This document shows, one piece after another, positions 8,735-19,200 of a stretch of DNA of 64,000 nt. The notes under the pieces are model-generated. The model was not told where the DNA came from. It saw only the letters and a program-made list of their open reading frames with translations, and did no database searches. A program made the position numbers and the translations under genes. The stretch lies in contig NZ_JAAIXY010000016.1 of NCBI RefSeq assembly GCF_010894455.1, positions 186,001 to 250,000 on the forward strand, read 5' to 3'. How positions within the stretch are numbered: the stretch's first letter is position 1; each line of letters starts with the position of its first letter. The DNA comes from Myxococcus eversor (GTDB taxonomy: Bacteria > Myxococcota > Myxococcia > Myxococcales > Myxococcaceae).

Positions 8735-9949
8735 GGCGTCTTGTGGGTTCCCAAGCAGTCCCAGGTCGTCTAAGGGCGGTGTCTTATGGCTGAACGCATC
8801 GCCCTTTTCGCCACCACGGCTCGCGGCACCGAGGACCTGCTCGCGGACGAGCTCAAGGAGCTTGGCGCGCGCCGCATCCGTCAGGACCGCGGCGGAGTCC
8901 GCTTCATGGCCTCGCTGGACGAGGCCCTCATGGTCTGCCTCTGGTCCCGCATCGCCATGCGCATCCTCTACCCGCTGGGCACCTTCGAGGCCCACGGCGC
9001 GGAGGGCTTGTACGAAGCCGCCGCGAGCGTCCCCTGGGAGGAGCACCTGACGCCCACCACGACGTTCGCCGTGGATGCGACGCTGAAGGACAGCGAGCAC
9101 AGCCACTCGGGCTTCGTCGCGCTCAAGGTGAAGGACGCCATCGTCGACCGGATGCGCACCAAGGTCGGCACCCGGCCGGACGTCAATACGAAGGACCCGG
9201 ACGTGAGCGTGGTGGCGCACCTGTCGCGCGAGACGCTGTCGCTGTCGTTGGACCTGTGCGGCGACGCGTTGAATCGCCGGGGCTACCGCGTGCGACCCAC
9301 CGTCGCGCCGCTCAAGGAGACGCTGGCCGCCGCCGTGCTGCGCGCCGCGCACTACACGGGCGAAGAGGCGCTGGTGGACCCGATGTGCGGCTCCGGCACG
9401 CTGCTGATTGAAGGCGGGCTGATGGCCCGTCGCCGAGCCCCCGGACTCAACCGCGACTTCGCGGTGGAGCGCTGGCCCGTCATCGGCCCGCGCGCGAAGG
9501 AGCTGCTCGTGGACCTGCGCGCGGATGCCCGCCGCAACGAGCGCAAGGTGGAGGTCCCCATCTGGGGCTTCGACAAGGACCCGGAGGCCCTGGAGGCCGC
9601 CCAGCGCAACGTGCAGGCCGCCCGGCTCTCGGAGGAAATCATCCTGGCCGAAGCCGACGCGACGGACCTTCCGCACCTGCCCGCCGCCAGTGGCCTGCTG
9701 CTCACCAATCCGCCCTATGGAGACCGCCTGAGCGGCTCCGGCGGACAGAAGGGCATGAAGAGCTTCTATTACAAGCTGGGCGAGTCCCTGCGCGTGCACG
9801 GCTGGCGCGTCTGGGTGCTCTCCGGCAACCCGGCCTTCGAGAGCGCCTTCCATGCGCGCCCGTCCGCGCGCCGGGAGATGTGGAACGGCCCCATCGACTG
9901 CACGCTGCTCGGCTACCGGGCCGTGGGCAGCGGCCACCTGGACGAAAAC

Positions 9950-10528
<579 letters not shown>

Positions 10529-10537
10529 GACCCCACG

Positions 10538-10969
10538 CTATAGCAACAGGTGGGGGAAGCGCGTCTTCACCACCACGTAGGCGTAATTCACCAGGAGGAT
10601 GGCGGGCATCACCCTCTGGAACGTCTTCCACTCCCGGGGCGAGAGCGTGATTTCGGGGATGGGGACGGCGAAGACGAGGTGCAGCACCATGGCCACGACG
10701 GCCAGGGTGAACAGGAAGGCGGCCACCGTCCCCAGGGGATTGGCCTCCCAGGCCCCCACGAAGTTGAAGTGGGCGAAGCGGTCGGCCGCGCGCGTCAGCC
10801 CGCAGCCGAGGCAGGGCCAGCCTGTCCGCTCGCGCAGCACACAGCCCCAGAAGGGGATGAGCCGGGCCACGGGGATGTACCGGGCCACGAGCAGCCCCAC
10901 GAGGCCGATGAGCCCCAGGTAGTCCACGGTGCCGAGGCGTCGATTGCGAGGAGGGAGGAAGACCTTCAT
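10538..10969 (-). CDS. DUF2752 membrane protein
   Basis: The 143-residue protein has about three hydrophobic segments and the DUF2752 signature, a short luminal loop with paired cysteines: LRERTGWPCLGCGLTRAADRFAHFNFVGAWEANPLG (split here as CLGCGLTRA and ANPLG). The function of this family is unknown. It precedes plsY by 9 bp on the same strand, so the two are probably co-transcribed. It diverges from the DUF4920 gene across 89 bp. Confidence 0.82.
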   Translation of the reverse strand: MKVFLPPRNRRLGTVDYLGLIGLVGLLVARYIPVARLIPFWGCVLRERTGWPCLGCGLTRAADRFAHFNFVGAWEANPLGTVAAFLFTLAVVAMVLHLVFAVPIPEITLSPREWKTFQRVMPAILLVNYAYVVVKTRFPHLLL

Positions 10970-11058
10970 GCGCGCCTCGCCAAGAGGTGTGCGGGAGTCA
11001 CACTCTAGTACGGGCGTCGCCTTGCCGGGGCAACGAGTTTTGGCTAAGCGAGCGAGTC

Positions 11059-11655
11059 ATGAACTCGCTCCGCACGTCCCTGATGCTGCTGGTCGCTGTT
11101 CCCCTGATTGCGTTCGCCGGCGACAACAAGACGCCCGCCAAGGACAAGACGGCGGACAAGGCCGCGGCGGCCGACTGCCACCACCCCGCCGAGGCCGCCA
11201 AGGCCGCGCCCAAGCCCGAGGCGACCGCCGCCGCCACGGCGCCTGCCGCCGCGCAGGAGAACTGGAAGCTCACCCGGGGCGAGGCGCTGAAGGGCGCGTC
11301 TTCCGTGAAGCTCGCGGACCTGCTGGCGAAGCCCCAGCCCCATGACGGGAAGACGGTGCGGCTCGAGGGCACGGTGCGCAAGGCGTGCGAGAAGAAGGGC
11401 TGCTGGATGGAGCTGGCAACGGACCCCCAGGCCAAGGGGCCGGGCGTGCGAGTGACGTTCAAGGACTACGGCTTCTTCGTCCCGCTGGACTCGGCGGGTT
11501 CGCAGGCGCGCGTGGAGGGCGTGGTGAAGGTGGCGGAGCTGAGCGAGGGCCACGCGTCGCACTACGAGGCGGAAGGCGCCATCGTCCCGCGCGGCGCGGA
11601 TGGCAAGCCGCGCGAGGTCCAGCTCGTCGCGACGGGCGTCGAGCTGCGCCGCTAG
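11059..11655 (+). CDS. Exported DUF4920 protein
   Basis: From ATG 11059 the 198-residue product begins with a signal peptide (MNSLRTSLMLLVAVPLIAFA, cleavage near residue 20). A Lys/Ala/Pro linker to about residue 70 follows, then a DUF4920 domain, an OB-like beta fold: VKLADLLAKPQPHDGKTVRLEG, CEKKGCWMEL, VRVTFKDYGFFVPLD. The paired Cys in ACEKKGCWM are a conserved family feature, possibly metal- or disulfide-related. The protein is probably periplasmic; no enzymatic role is known. The frame is open further upstream to 10987, but the signal peptide fixes the start. The next gene begins 3 bp after its stop. Confidence 0.8.
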   Translation: MNSLRTSLMLLVAVPLIAFAGDNKTPAKDKTADKAAAADCHHPAEAAKAAPKPEATAAATAPAAAQENWKLTRGEALKGASSVKLADLLAKPQPHDGKTVRLEGTVRKACEKKGCWMELATDPQAKGPGVRVTFKDYGFFVPLDSAGSQARVEGVVKVAELSEGHASHYEAEGAIVPRGADGKPREVQLVATGVELRR

Positions 11656-11658
11656 GAC

Positions 11659-12378
11659 ATGGCGCGCAGCTTCAGCATGAGGGGCGTGCAGGGCGCGGCG
11701 GACCGCGCCGTGCAACACGCTCGGACGTGGTTGCTGGAGACGGAGCCGGGCTCGCGCGTGCATGACGTGCAGTCGGACCCCCGCTTCCAGCACCGGGGCG
11801 TGGACCTCCTCTGGGAGCTGCCGACGGGAGAGGTGCGCGGCATCGAGGTGAAGGGCGACCGCAACGCCACCCGCCGCCGCTACTTCTTCGAGCTGGTCTC
11901 CAACCTGGAGAAGGACACGCCGGGCTGCTTCCTCTACAGCGGCGCGGACCTGCTCGTGTACGTCTTCCTCTCGCAGGGAGAGCTGCACGTGCTGCCCCTC
12001 AAGGCGGTGCGTGACTGGTTCCTGCCGCGAGCGAAGGAGTACACCCTCAAGCACGCCTTCACCCAGACGGGCGCCATCCGCTACACGACGGTGGGCGCCG
12101 TGGTGCCCACGCGCGATGTCGTGGAGGGCGTGCCCCGGGTGCTCAAGATTCCGTTGAAGCGCTCGACGCCCCTGGCGACCCAGGAAGTCGTCGCGCCGGA
12201 AGTCGGAGTCGCCTCGCCCGAATCACCTCCAGCCGTGATGACGCAGGGCGGAGGCGAGGTCTCCGCCGAGCAAGCGACCCCGCGGGCCCCGGAGGTAGCG
12301 AGTTCCCCGAAGAAGAAGGCGCGGCGCAAACAGCCGGCACGTCAGGCACAGAGCACAGGCTCGAACACCGCAGAGTAG
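11659..12378 (+). CDS. Hypothetical protein with a PD-(D/E)xK nuclease-like motif
   Basis: I do not recognise a named family. The 239-residue protein has an N-terminal globular part (about residues 1-180) and a basic, Lys/Arg/Ala-rich C-terminal tail (SPKKKARRKQPARQAQ). In the globular part, HRGVDLLWELPTGEVRGIEVKGDRN places an Asp on one strand and a GIEVKGD on the next. This spacing, D then ExK, is the metal-binding core of PD-(D/E)xK nuclease folds (also seen in DUF3883-type proteins). An RNA- or DNA-acting enzyme is possible but unproven. It begins 3 bp after the DUF4920 gene and is followed by the 72-bp tandem repeat. Confidence 0.65.
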   Translation: MARSFSMRGVQGAADRAVQHARTWLLETEPGSRVHDVQSDPRFQHRGVDLLWELPTGEVRGIEVKGDRNATRRRYFFELVSNLEKDTPGCFLYSGADLLVYVFLSQGELHVLPLKAVRDWFLPRAKEYTLKHAFTQTGAIRYTTVGAVVPTRDVVEGVPRVLKIPLKRSTPLATQEVVAPEVGVASPESPPAVMTQGGGEVSAEQATPRAPEVASSPKKKARRKQPARQAQSTGSNTAE

Positions 12379-12753
12379 GGGCTCTCCAGGGCGCATCGAC
12401 GGTCCTGCGGTCTCCCCTCGCCGCATGCGCCTCGAGTTCACCCGTTCGCCGAAGAGACTTCTCAGGGGCAGTGCGCCGCGAGCGACTCCTCATCGCATGC
12501 GCCTTGAGCTCACCCGTTCGCCGGAGAGACTCCTCGGGAGGCAGTGCGCCGAGAGCAGTTCTCTCCGCATGCGCCTCGAGCCCATCCACGTTCGCCGGAG
12601 AGGCCTCACGGAGCGGCGCCCCGCGAGCAATTCCTCGTCGAATGAGCCTCACCGGCTTCGCGTTTTCGGGCACCCCTGGAGGCGCCGGTGGCACGCCCTG
12701 CCCTTCCGGACGCGACGCGCGAGCTCTCGCCCGCGCGCCGCCAGGTGCCGGCT
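12379..12753. other. 375-bp convergent gap carrying a tandem repeat
   Basis: No convincing gene lies between the nuclease-like gene (ends 12378, plus) and the hypothetical gene (ends 12754, minus). Open frames exist on both strands, but they follow the repeat period and have no family resemblance. The gap is mostly the 72-bp tandem repeat listed separately. Confidence 0.6.
12422..12680. repeat. Imperfect 72-bp tandem repeat, about 3.5 copies
   Basis: Copies begin at 12422, 12494, 12566 and 12639, each opening with CGCATGCGCCT or a variant (the last is CGAATGAGCCT and degenerates after about 40 bp). Shared internal blocks include TCGCCGGAGAG and GCAGTGCGCCG. The first two copies are roughly four-fifths identical by eye. 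The period is a multiple of three, so the repeat stays open in several frames on both strands. No known repeat family was recognised. Confidence 0.85.
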
Positions 12754-13671
12754 TCAGCGCCCGTGACGGTGACGGGTGTGGCCGGGATGGATGCGGTCGT
12801 GCTCCGCGTTGAGCCGGTCAGCGGTGCGCACCAGGTCCAGCAGGGAGACGCGGTCGTTCTGCGCCTTGTAGACGTGCTCCAGGCGGGGAACGAGGTCCAG
12901 CGCCAGGTGCAGGTCCTTGGTCGACTCGGCCCACTCCAGCAGCATGCGGCCGGCCTGCGCGGCGGGCCCGTTCGCCTTCAGGTGGATGAGTCCATCCACG
13001 GCCAGAATCCGGGCGATGGGAGTACGCGCGGTGTCCTCGGTCAGCTTCACCAGGTCGGTCACGGCCCCGTCCTGCTCGCCGCGGGCCGCGCGCACCATGG
13101 CGCGGGAGATGCCCTTGCGGTCCGGCAGGAAGAACTCCTCCAGGTCCGCGAACGACTCCGCGTGGTCCGGGTGGCCGGAGCGGGCCAGCGTCTCCGCGAG
13201 ACTGTCGAACAGCTCCGCGTCCTTCTCCGAGAACGGCGCCAGCGCCTCCTGCATGAAGCGCTCCTGGGGGCCGCCCTTGTCATCCACGGGCAGCCGCGCG
13301 CGCAGGCTGGTCATCTTCTCGAAGGCGGGGGCCACCGACGCGTCGGCCTTGCCGTTGAGCAGTTGGAGCAGCTCCTTCATGAGCGAGGCGAGCGTGTCCG
13401 TCAGCTCGTACGGCGCCACGCGGTCCGGCAGCCAGCGGCGCCACAGCTCCACCGGCGCCGCCACCACGAAGTCCTTGAAGGGGCCCGTGCCCTTCCACCT
13501 GGCCTTCCACTGCTGGGCGATGCCCAGCGGGAAGGTCGTCTCCGAAAGTTTCCGGAAGTCCTCCTCGGCCACGGGAATACCGTAGTGACCGAGCGTTCCG
13601 ACCAGGGCCTCCGTCGAGTACTCCTTCAGGCCCTTCTGCTGCCACGCCTTGTCCACACGCTGCGCGCTCAC
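12754..13671 (-). CDS. Hypothetical helical protein
   Basis: Family not recognised. The 305-residue product is soluble and almost entirely helical by appearance. It has no signal peptide (MSAQRVDKAWQQKGLKEYS) and no obvious catalytic motif. Leu/Ala-rich helices recur between about residues 150 and 300 (for example ARILAVDGLIHLKANGP and LLDLVRTADRLNAEHD), suggesting an alpha-solenoid. It ends in a His-rich tail, HPGHTRHRHGR. A GC hairpin (13692-13710) lies about 20 nt upstream of its ATG. It follows the radical SAM gene by 94 bp on the same strand. Confidence 0.7.
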   Translation of the reverse strand: MSAQRVDKAWQQKGLKEYSTEALVGTLGHYGIPVAEEDFRKLSETTFPLGIAQQWKARWKGTGPFKDFVVAAPVELWRRWLPDRVAPYELTDTLASLMKELLQLLNGKADASVAPAFEKMTSLRARLPVDDKGGPQERFMQEALAPFSEKDAELFDSLAETLARSGHPDHAESFADLEEFFLPDRKGISRAMVRAARGEQDGAVTDLVKLTEDTARTPIARILAVDGLIHLKANGPAAQAGRMLLEWAESTKDLHLALDLVPRLEHVYKAQNDRVSLLDLVRTADRLNAEHDRIHPGHTRHRHGR

Positions 13672-13691
13672 CTGGTTCTCCGCTGCCCCTG

Positions 13692-13710
13692 GGCGCCGGC
13701 CATCGGCGCC
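13692..13710 (-). terminator. GC hairpin between the radical SAM gene and the next gene
   Basis: GGCGCCG at 13692-13698 pairs perfectly with CGGCGCC at 13704-13710 around a 5-nt loop. It lies 55 bp after the radical SAM stop and about 20 bp before the ATG at 13671. There is no T-rich tail, so it could be a weak terminator or a leader structure. Confidence 0.35.
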
Positions 13711-13765
13711 AGCGGACTTCTAGCGGAAGCGGAGCCCTCGGTGCAGTGGCTCTTGCACTTCTCCG

Positions 13766-15310
13766 TCACGCGGCCGTGGCGGGGGGCGCCATCTTCGGCA
13801 CGGTGGGCCAGTGGACGGGGTTGCGCCGCTCGTCCGCGACCCGACGCGCCAGATAGGGCTCACAGCCCCGGGCCTCGAACGCCTTCTTCCAGGCCGAGAA
13901 ACTCCCCCCGGCCCGCCAGGCATCCATCGCGGCCAGCCCACCCTCCGGGCCACACTGGGCCAGCATGTACTCCACCCACGCCCACCGCGCGGACGTGGGG
14001 CGCACCTCGGCCCGTCCACGCAGGCCCTTGCGCAGCCGCTCCAGCCGGTTCTCGACCTCCTTGATGCCCGCGAAGGGCGCCCCGTCCAGCGGCGTGTTCC
14101 GCTTGGCCACGAAAGGCGCCACCCCCAGCGCCACGGGAAGGATGCGAGACAGCTCCGTGGTGAAGCGGATCAGCTCGTCGATGTCCTCGTCCCCTTCGAA
14201 GGGGAGCCCCACGACGTTGTACACCTTGAGCTGCTTCATGCCCGCAGTGCGGGCGAACCCCGCCGCCCGGACAATCTGTTCCTCCGAGTGCTTGCGGTCC
14301 ACCATGTCCCGCATGCGCTGCGAGGCCCCGTCCGCCGCCACCGTCAGGTTCGTCGCCCCACCCCGGCGGAGCTGATCCACCAGCTCCTGCGTCAGGCGAT
14401 CCGCCCGGAGCGACGACACGCCGACTTCCTTTCCCGCATCCACGAGCGTGCGAAGCAGCTCGACGATGCGGGGATGATCCGTCACCGCCGCCCCCACCAG
14501 TCCCACCCGGCGGGCGTGCGCGGGGATCAACGACAGCACGCGCTCCGGAGGGACCGTGCGCATGCCTCCATTCGTCGTCCGGCGCATGACGCAGTAGTGG
14601 CAGCCCCGCGAGCACCCCCGCTCCGGCTCGATGAGGAACATCGAGCGCAGCTCGGTGTGGGAGGTGATGATCTGCGTGCGAGCGGGCAGCCGCGAGTCCG
14701 TGGCCCGGGCCACGTGGTAGCGCTGCCCTCCCCGCCCTGGCACCCGGAAGCCGGGGATGCGCGCCAGGTGGTCCAGCAGGGCCTCGCGCTCCATGGTGGC
14801 CGCCGCGTCCACCAGCACGTGGATGAGGTCCTCCGCCTCGCCCTGGACGAGCACGTCCACGAAGGGCTCCAGCGGATCCGGATTGGAGAAAGTCAGGGGC
14901 CCCCCCGCCACCACCAGGGGATGGCCGCCCTCCCGGCGCTCCTCCGCCAGCACGGGCATCCCCGCCAGCTCCAGCATGGTGAACAGGCCGGTCAGCTCCA
15001 GCTCATAGGCCACGGAGAACGCCAGCATCGCGAAGCTGGAGACCGAGGCCTGGGACTCCCAGGTGAACAGCGGCGTCCGGGTCTTCTTGAACGCCTCCAC
15101 GTCGTCCGGGAGGAAGACCCGCTCCGCGGTGGCGCCAGGGTGCTGGTGAATCTCCCGGTAGATGGCCTGGAAGCCCAGCGAGCTCATCCCCACGTGGTAG
15201 GGGCTCGGGTAGCAGAGGGCCACGCGGAAGGGAGCCTCTTTGTAGAGAGTGCCCTCTTCGTCGTCCAGCAGCGAGCGGACGTGGTGGATGAGTGAGTAAC
15301 GGCCCTCCAT
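13766..15310 (-). CDS. B12-binding-type radical SAM protein
   Basis: The 514-residue protein starts at ATG 15310, with GGAGG 5-6 nt upstream. The N-terminal part (about residues 1-200) resembles the cobalamin-binding-like domain of B12-radical SAM proteins: VALCYPSPYHVGMSSLGFQ and LVVAGGPLTFSNPDPLEPF. The radical SAM core has CSRGCHYC (about residues 224-231), a CxxxCxxC 4Fe-4S site, with EPERG before it and NVVGLPFEGDED further on. It uses S-adenosylmethionine radical chemistry; the substrate is unknown. The nearest general class is the YgiQ/TIGR-type proteins of unspecified function. Two GC hairpins lie just upstream and separate it from the lipoprotein gene. Confidence 0.88.
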   Translation of the reverse strand: MEGRYSLIHHVRSLLDDEEGTLYKEAPFRVALCYPSPYHVGMSSLGFQAIYREIHQHPGATAERVFLPDDVEAFKKTRTPLFTWESQASVSSFAMLAFSVAYELELTGLFTMLELAGMPVLAEERREGGHPLVVAGGPLTFSNPDPLEPFVDVLVQGEAEDLIHVLVDAAATMEREALLDHLARIPGFRVPGRGGQRYHVARATDSRLPARTQIITSHTELRSMFLIEPERGCSRGCHYCVMRRTTNGGMRTVPPERVLSLIPAHARRVGLVGAAVTDHPRIVELLRTLVDAGKEVGVSSLRADRLTQELVDQLRRGGATNLTVAADGASQRMRDMVDRKHSEEQIVRAAGFARTAGMKQLKVYNVVGLPFEGDEDIDELIRFTTELSRILPVALGVAPFVAKRNTPLDGAPFAGIKEVENRLERLRKGLRGRAEVRPTSARWAWVEYMLAQCGPEGGLAAMDAWRAGGSFSAWKKAFEARGCEPYLARRVADERRNPVHWPTVPKMAPPATAA

Positions 15311-15361
15311 GTGCCTCCAGACAGAAACAACCCAGACCGACAGGTACAGCCCATCAAACAC

Positions 15362-15430
15362 CGCGGCCCCGTCAGTCCACTCCCTGAGGAGGGCTGCCGG
15401 GGCCGCGAGGCGCCACCCGGTAGGTGGCGC
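15362..15430 (-). terminator. Two consecutive GC hairpins after the receptor-lipoprotein unit
   Basis: Reading along the minus strand after the lipoprotein stop, the first hairpin is 15410-15430 (8-bp perfect stem, GCGCCACC with GGTGGCGC, 5-nt loop). The second is 15362-15407 (10-bp perfect stem, CGCGGCCCCG with CGGGGCCGCG, 26-nt loop), followed by TGTTTG. They probably terminate the receptor-lipoprotein transcript and insulate the radical SAM gene. Confidence 0.5.
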
Positions 15431-15447
15431 TGTTCAGCGATTCACGA

Positions 15448-16170
15448 CTACTTCAGCGAAGGAATGGCCTTCGCGGGGATGCAGTAGCTGAACTGACGAC
15501 CACCCGACGTTCCCAGCACCGGACCGCACTCCGCGGCGAAGTCCGGGTTCAGCGTCGAACCCTCGCCGCACAGCTCGGCAGGACCCGTCGCGTCACCAGT
15601 GGGGAAGCAGGGGATGGCGGGCCACAGCGCGCGGATGGTGTAGTTCGAGGTGCATCCATCACGCGTGTACTTCAACTGACCCGTCAGCTGGGTACCCGGC
15701 AGGGACGGCGCCGCGTACACCTGCACATCGCTGAACTGGTAGGTGATGTTCGTGGCGGGGTTGGTTCCAGCCGCCGCCGCGACGACCTTCGCCTCGGTGA
15801 AGTTACGCCCCGTGCAGAAGCCCTTGTCGTCCGGCTCCGTGTCGAAGGCGCCCGTGGCCGTCTGGTCCGTCGTGGGACCCGGATCCCGGCTAGCGCGGCT
15901 AGCAAGGCCGTTGGGGCGGATGGTGATCTCCGCCTTGCTCAGGTCGTCCGGATCCACGAACTTGTAGACGCCCAGGAGCTCGGCGGGCGGCGCCCTGACT
16001 TCACAAGCGCCGGTGCCATCCGTGGGAGTATCGAACGAGTCGTAGATGGCCGCCCAGCTGGTGCTGTCCTGCACGAAGCAGGGAGCCTCGGGCTGGTCGA
16101 AGTTGCAACCGGTCAACAGACCGGCGGCGCCAACGAGAACCATCGCAGCATTGAGAATGTTCTTGGTCAT
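15448..16170 (-). CDS. Lipoprotein paired with the TonB-dependent receptor
   Basis: The 240-residue product has a lipoprotein signal: MTKNILNAAMVLVGAAGLLTGC, with lipobox LTGC at residue 22. The mature part is Cys-rich for an exported protein (CFVQD, CEVR, FCTGR, GCTSN, PCFPT, ECGP), suggesting several disulfides. It has beta-type composition and no family I recognise. It lies 36 bp after the receptor gene on the same strand and is followed by terminator-like hairpins, so the two form a unit. Lipoprotein/TonB-receptor pairs are known elsewhere (SusD/SusC), but there is no visible SusD homology here; a surface partner role is inference. Confidence 0.8.
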   Translation of the reverse strand: MTKNILNAAMVLVGAAGLLTGCNFDQPEAPCFVQDSTSWAAIYDSFDTPTDGTGACEVRAPPAELLGVYKFVDPDDLSKAEITIRPNGLASRASRDPGPTTDQTATGAFDTEPDDKGFCTGRNFTEAKVVAAAAGTNPATNITYQFSDVQVYAAPSLPGTQLTGQLKYTRDGCTSNYTIRALWPAIPCFPTGDATGPAELCGEGSTLNPDFAAECGPVLGTSGGRQFSYCIPAKAIPSLK

Positions 16171-16206
16171 GTGACTTGAAATCCCGGTTCCGTGAGTGGC
16201 CAGAGA

Positions 16207-19200
16207 CTAGAACGTGTACCGGACGCCAAGACGCATCTGACGCGGCGGCTGGTAGCTGGTCGGGTTCTTGAAGTTGGGGTTGGTGTCGCCGTCGACGGTG
16301 CCGAAGGGCTCGTCGCGCTCCTCGCCTTCCTGCCACGTCACGTTGCCCGGAAGGTCGGACGGCTTGCCGTTCGCAATCGGCGCGACGTTGCGCAGGGTAT
16401 AGGTCTGGTCGACCGTGTTGACGCCCTGGAAGTTGAAGAGGTTGAAGACGTCCAGGGTGACGGAGACGACGCTGTCCTTGCTGACGCGGTAGTTGACGCC
16501 AATGTTGGAGTCAATGACGTTCAGCCAGGGCGTACGGCCACCAGCGCCACGGGGAAGGACGAAGGACTCGTCCGGACCGTAGAGCGCGTGCGAACCGAAG
16601 TAGTTGATCGGCGTACCGGAGTTGCCGCGGTAGGACAGACCCAGGCTCGCGGACAGCTCGTTGGTGAAGTTGAACTCCTTCGCGCCGAACACCTTGATCT
16701 GGTGGGTACGGTCGAACGGGAGCGGACCCGTGCGGTTCGCCAGGAGGCTGACGAGGTCGAAGTCCGACAGGATGTTCGGGTCGAGCTGAGCCGTCTCCGG
16801 GCGGAACAGACCGGGGTAGTTACCCTCCAACTTGGACCAGGTGTAGTTCGCCTGGGCCAGCCAGCCGTCCGAGAACGTGCGGTTCAGGTAGACGGTGACG
16901 TTGTTGTAGTTGCGCTCCGGCTTCGGGAATTCCTTCGCGAAACCGCTGCCCGGGTTGCCGAGGAAGTACGAGTTGCCGTCATCGCGGCTCATGTCCTCGA
17001 TGACCATGTTCATGTTGCGGTACGTGTAGCTGGCGCCCACGCGGGTGTTGGCGATGAGCTCGTACTCGCCGCCGACGACGAGTTCGTTGGACGACTGCGG
17101 GGAGATGTCCGGGTCGATCGGCTCGTTCTCCACCTTGCCGCCCGTGTAGAGGCGGTTCGGGTTGCGGCTGCTCTCCGGCTGCGCAATCACGTTGGCAGGG
17201 TCACGGCACTCCGTCTCCTGGCTCGTGCGGTCAGACGGATCGCAACCCGCCTCACCCGTGCCCGGCTCCGCCATCACGCGGCGGGCGTTGTAGCGACGCT
17301 CACCCGGGAAGGCGCGGTCGAGCATGTTCAGCGGAACCTGCTCGTAGTAGCGAGCGAAGTTCACGAAGAACTTGGTGCGGCCGTTGGCGAACGGATCGAC
17401 GATGGCGCCGATACGGGGCGACCACTGGTTGCCGAGGATGAGGGCCAGCTCGCCGTCACCGCCGTACATCGCCTGCACGTCGTAGCGCACGCCGAGGTTC
17501 AGCGTGAGCCGGTTGGCGATGGACCAGGAGTCCTGCAGGAAGCCACCGATGGTGGTGCTGGTGGTCTTCGACTGCTGGGTCAGCTGGGTGATGGGGCTGT
17601 CAGGCGACGCCTGGTAGCCGTAGCGACGGTAGTCAGCCAGCGCCGCGCCAGCGTAGGGCGCGCCATTGAGCGTCGCACCCGCGTACGGAGCCGACTCCTG
17701 GAAGAACACGCCACCGCCGTACGCCTTGGTCTGGTCGTACGACAGGAACTCCGTGTCGACGCCCGCCTTCAGCACGTGGGTGCCGAGCGCGTTCAGGAGG
17801 TAGGTGGCCTTCGCGTTGATCTGGTAGCGATCCAGCTTCGCATCGCTCATGAAGCCAGGGCCGCCGACCGAGTACCCGGTGATCGGGCAACGCTCGATGA
17901 CTTCCTCTTCCGGGGTGCCCTCGTTCAGGACGAGCGGATCACAAGCGCCCTCCTGGCCGGCGGGCAGGTTCTCGAACTGGGTCAGCCGGCGCGGGTTGAC
18001 GTAGGTCATGCGGGAGTAGCCCGCGAGACCCTGCGTCGAGCCCAGCTTGCTGCCGTCCGCCGGAAGGGTGGACGCCGTCTGGTGGAACCAGCCGAGGTTC
18101 GCGTCGACCAGGACCTTCTTGTCCATGAACGCGCCCGCGTACTTCAGGGCCAGCGACGTGGCGTTCGCGTTGGTCTCCGTGAAGGCGTAGTCGCCCGGAC
18201 GAGCGGCCAGCGCGCCCGGCAGACCACCGGACTGCGGGTTGATGCTCAGCTTGCCCATGCCACCGGTCGTCGTCGGGGTGCCGTTGAGGGCAACCGAGAC
18301 GTTGTGGTCCTGGTTGATGAGGTACGTCAGCTTACCCATGTACTGCACGGTCCGGGTGTCAGCGAAGTACTGACGGTCCGAGCCCGCGATGGGGTCGACG
18401 ACGGTGAAGCCCTCGTCGTTGATCGCCGTCGAGCCGTCCGAGTTCAGCCGGATGGCGTTCAGGGTACGGGTGTGCTGGTAGCGCGTGAACGACGGCGCGA
18501 AACCGGCGAAGAACCACAGCTTGTCCTTGAGGATCGGACCACCGAGGGTGGCGCCGAAGTCGCCCAGGTTCTTCAGCTCGTTGAGGCCACTGATGACAGT
18601 GCCCTCTTCCTGGATCAGCTTGCGGTTACCTTCGAAGGTGCCCGGCGTCAGGTTCGCGAACACGGAGCCGTGGAACTCGTTGGAGCCGGACCGGGTGACC
18701 GCGTTGATGACACCGCCCGTGGAGCGACCGAACTCCGGCAGATAACCACCGGTGATGATGTTCACGTCCTGCACGAACTCGATGCTCATCGGGCTGGCGT
18801 TCACGCCGTAGGCGGGGTCGTTCGTGGACAGACCGTCCACCACGTACCCGTTCTCAGGCGAGGTCGCGCCGTTGATGGACACACCGTACTGGTCGTTCTG
18901 GGCGCCAGGCGCCAGCTCGGCCAGGGACTCGAAGGAGCGAGCCGCTCCTCCCTTGCCACCCGGGCGGGCCACGGCGATGCGCTTGATGAACTCCTGATCC
19001 ACGTTGACGCCCGTGGTCGTGGAGCCCACGTCGATGGTCGGCGGCGCGCCGACGATCTCCACCACTTCACCGAGGGACTCGGGGAGCAGCTCGACGTTGA
19101 CGCGGATGGTGCGGTTCAGACGCAGCTGGACGTCAGAACGCGCGTACGGCTTGAACTGCTCCTTCTCGAACCGCAGGGTGTAAACACCAGGCGGCAGCTG

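Noticed and set aside
12143-12694. 183-residue minus-strand open frame across the 72-bp repeat
   Set aside because: It exists because the repeat period is a multiple of three; it overlaps a real plus-strand gene and has no ribosome-binding site.
12670-12700. Sigma-54-type -24/-12 promoter near TGGCACG at 12690
   Set aside because: The -12 TTGC element is not at the required spacing, and no gene starts downstream on that strand.
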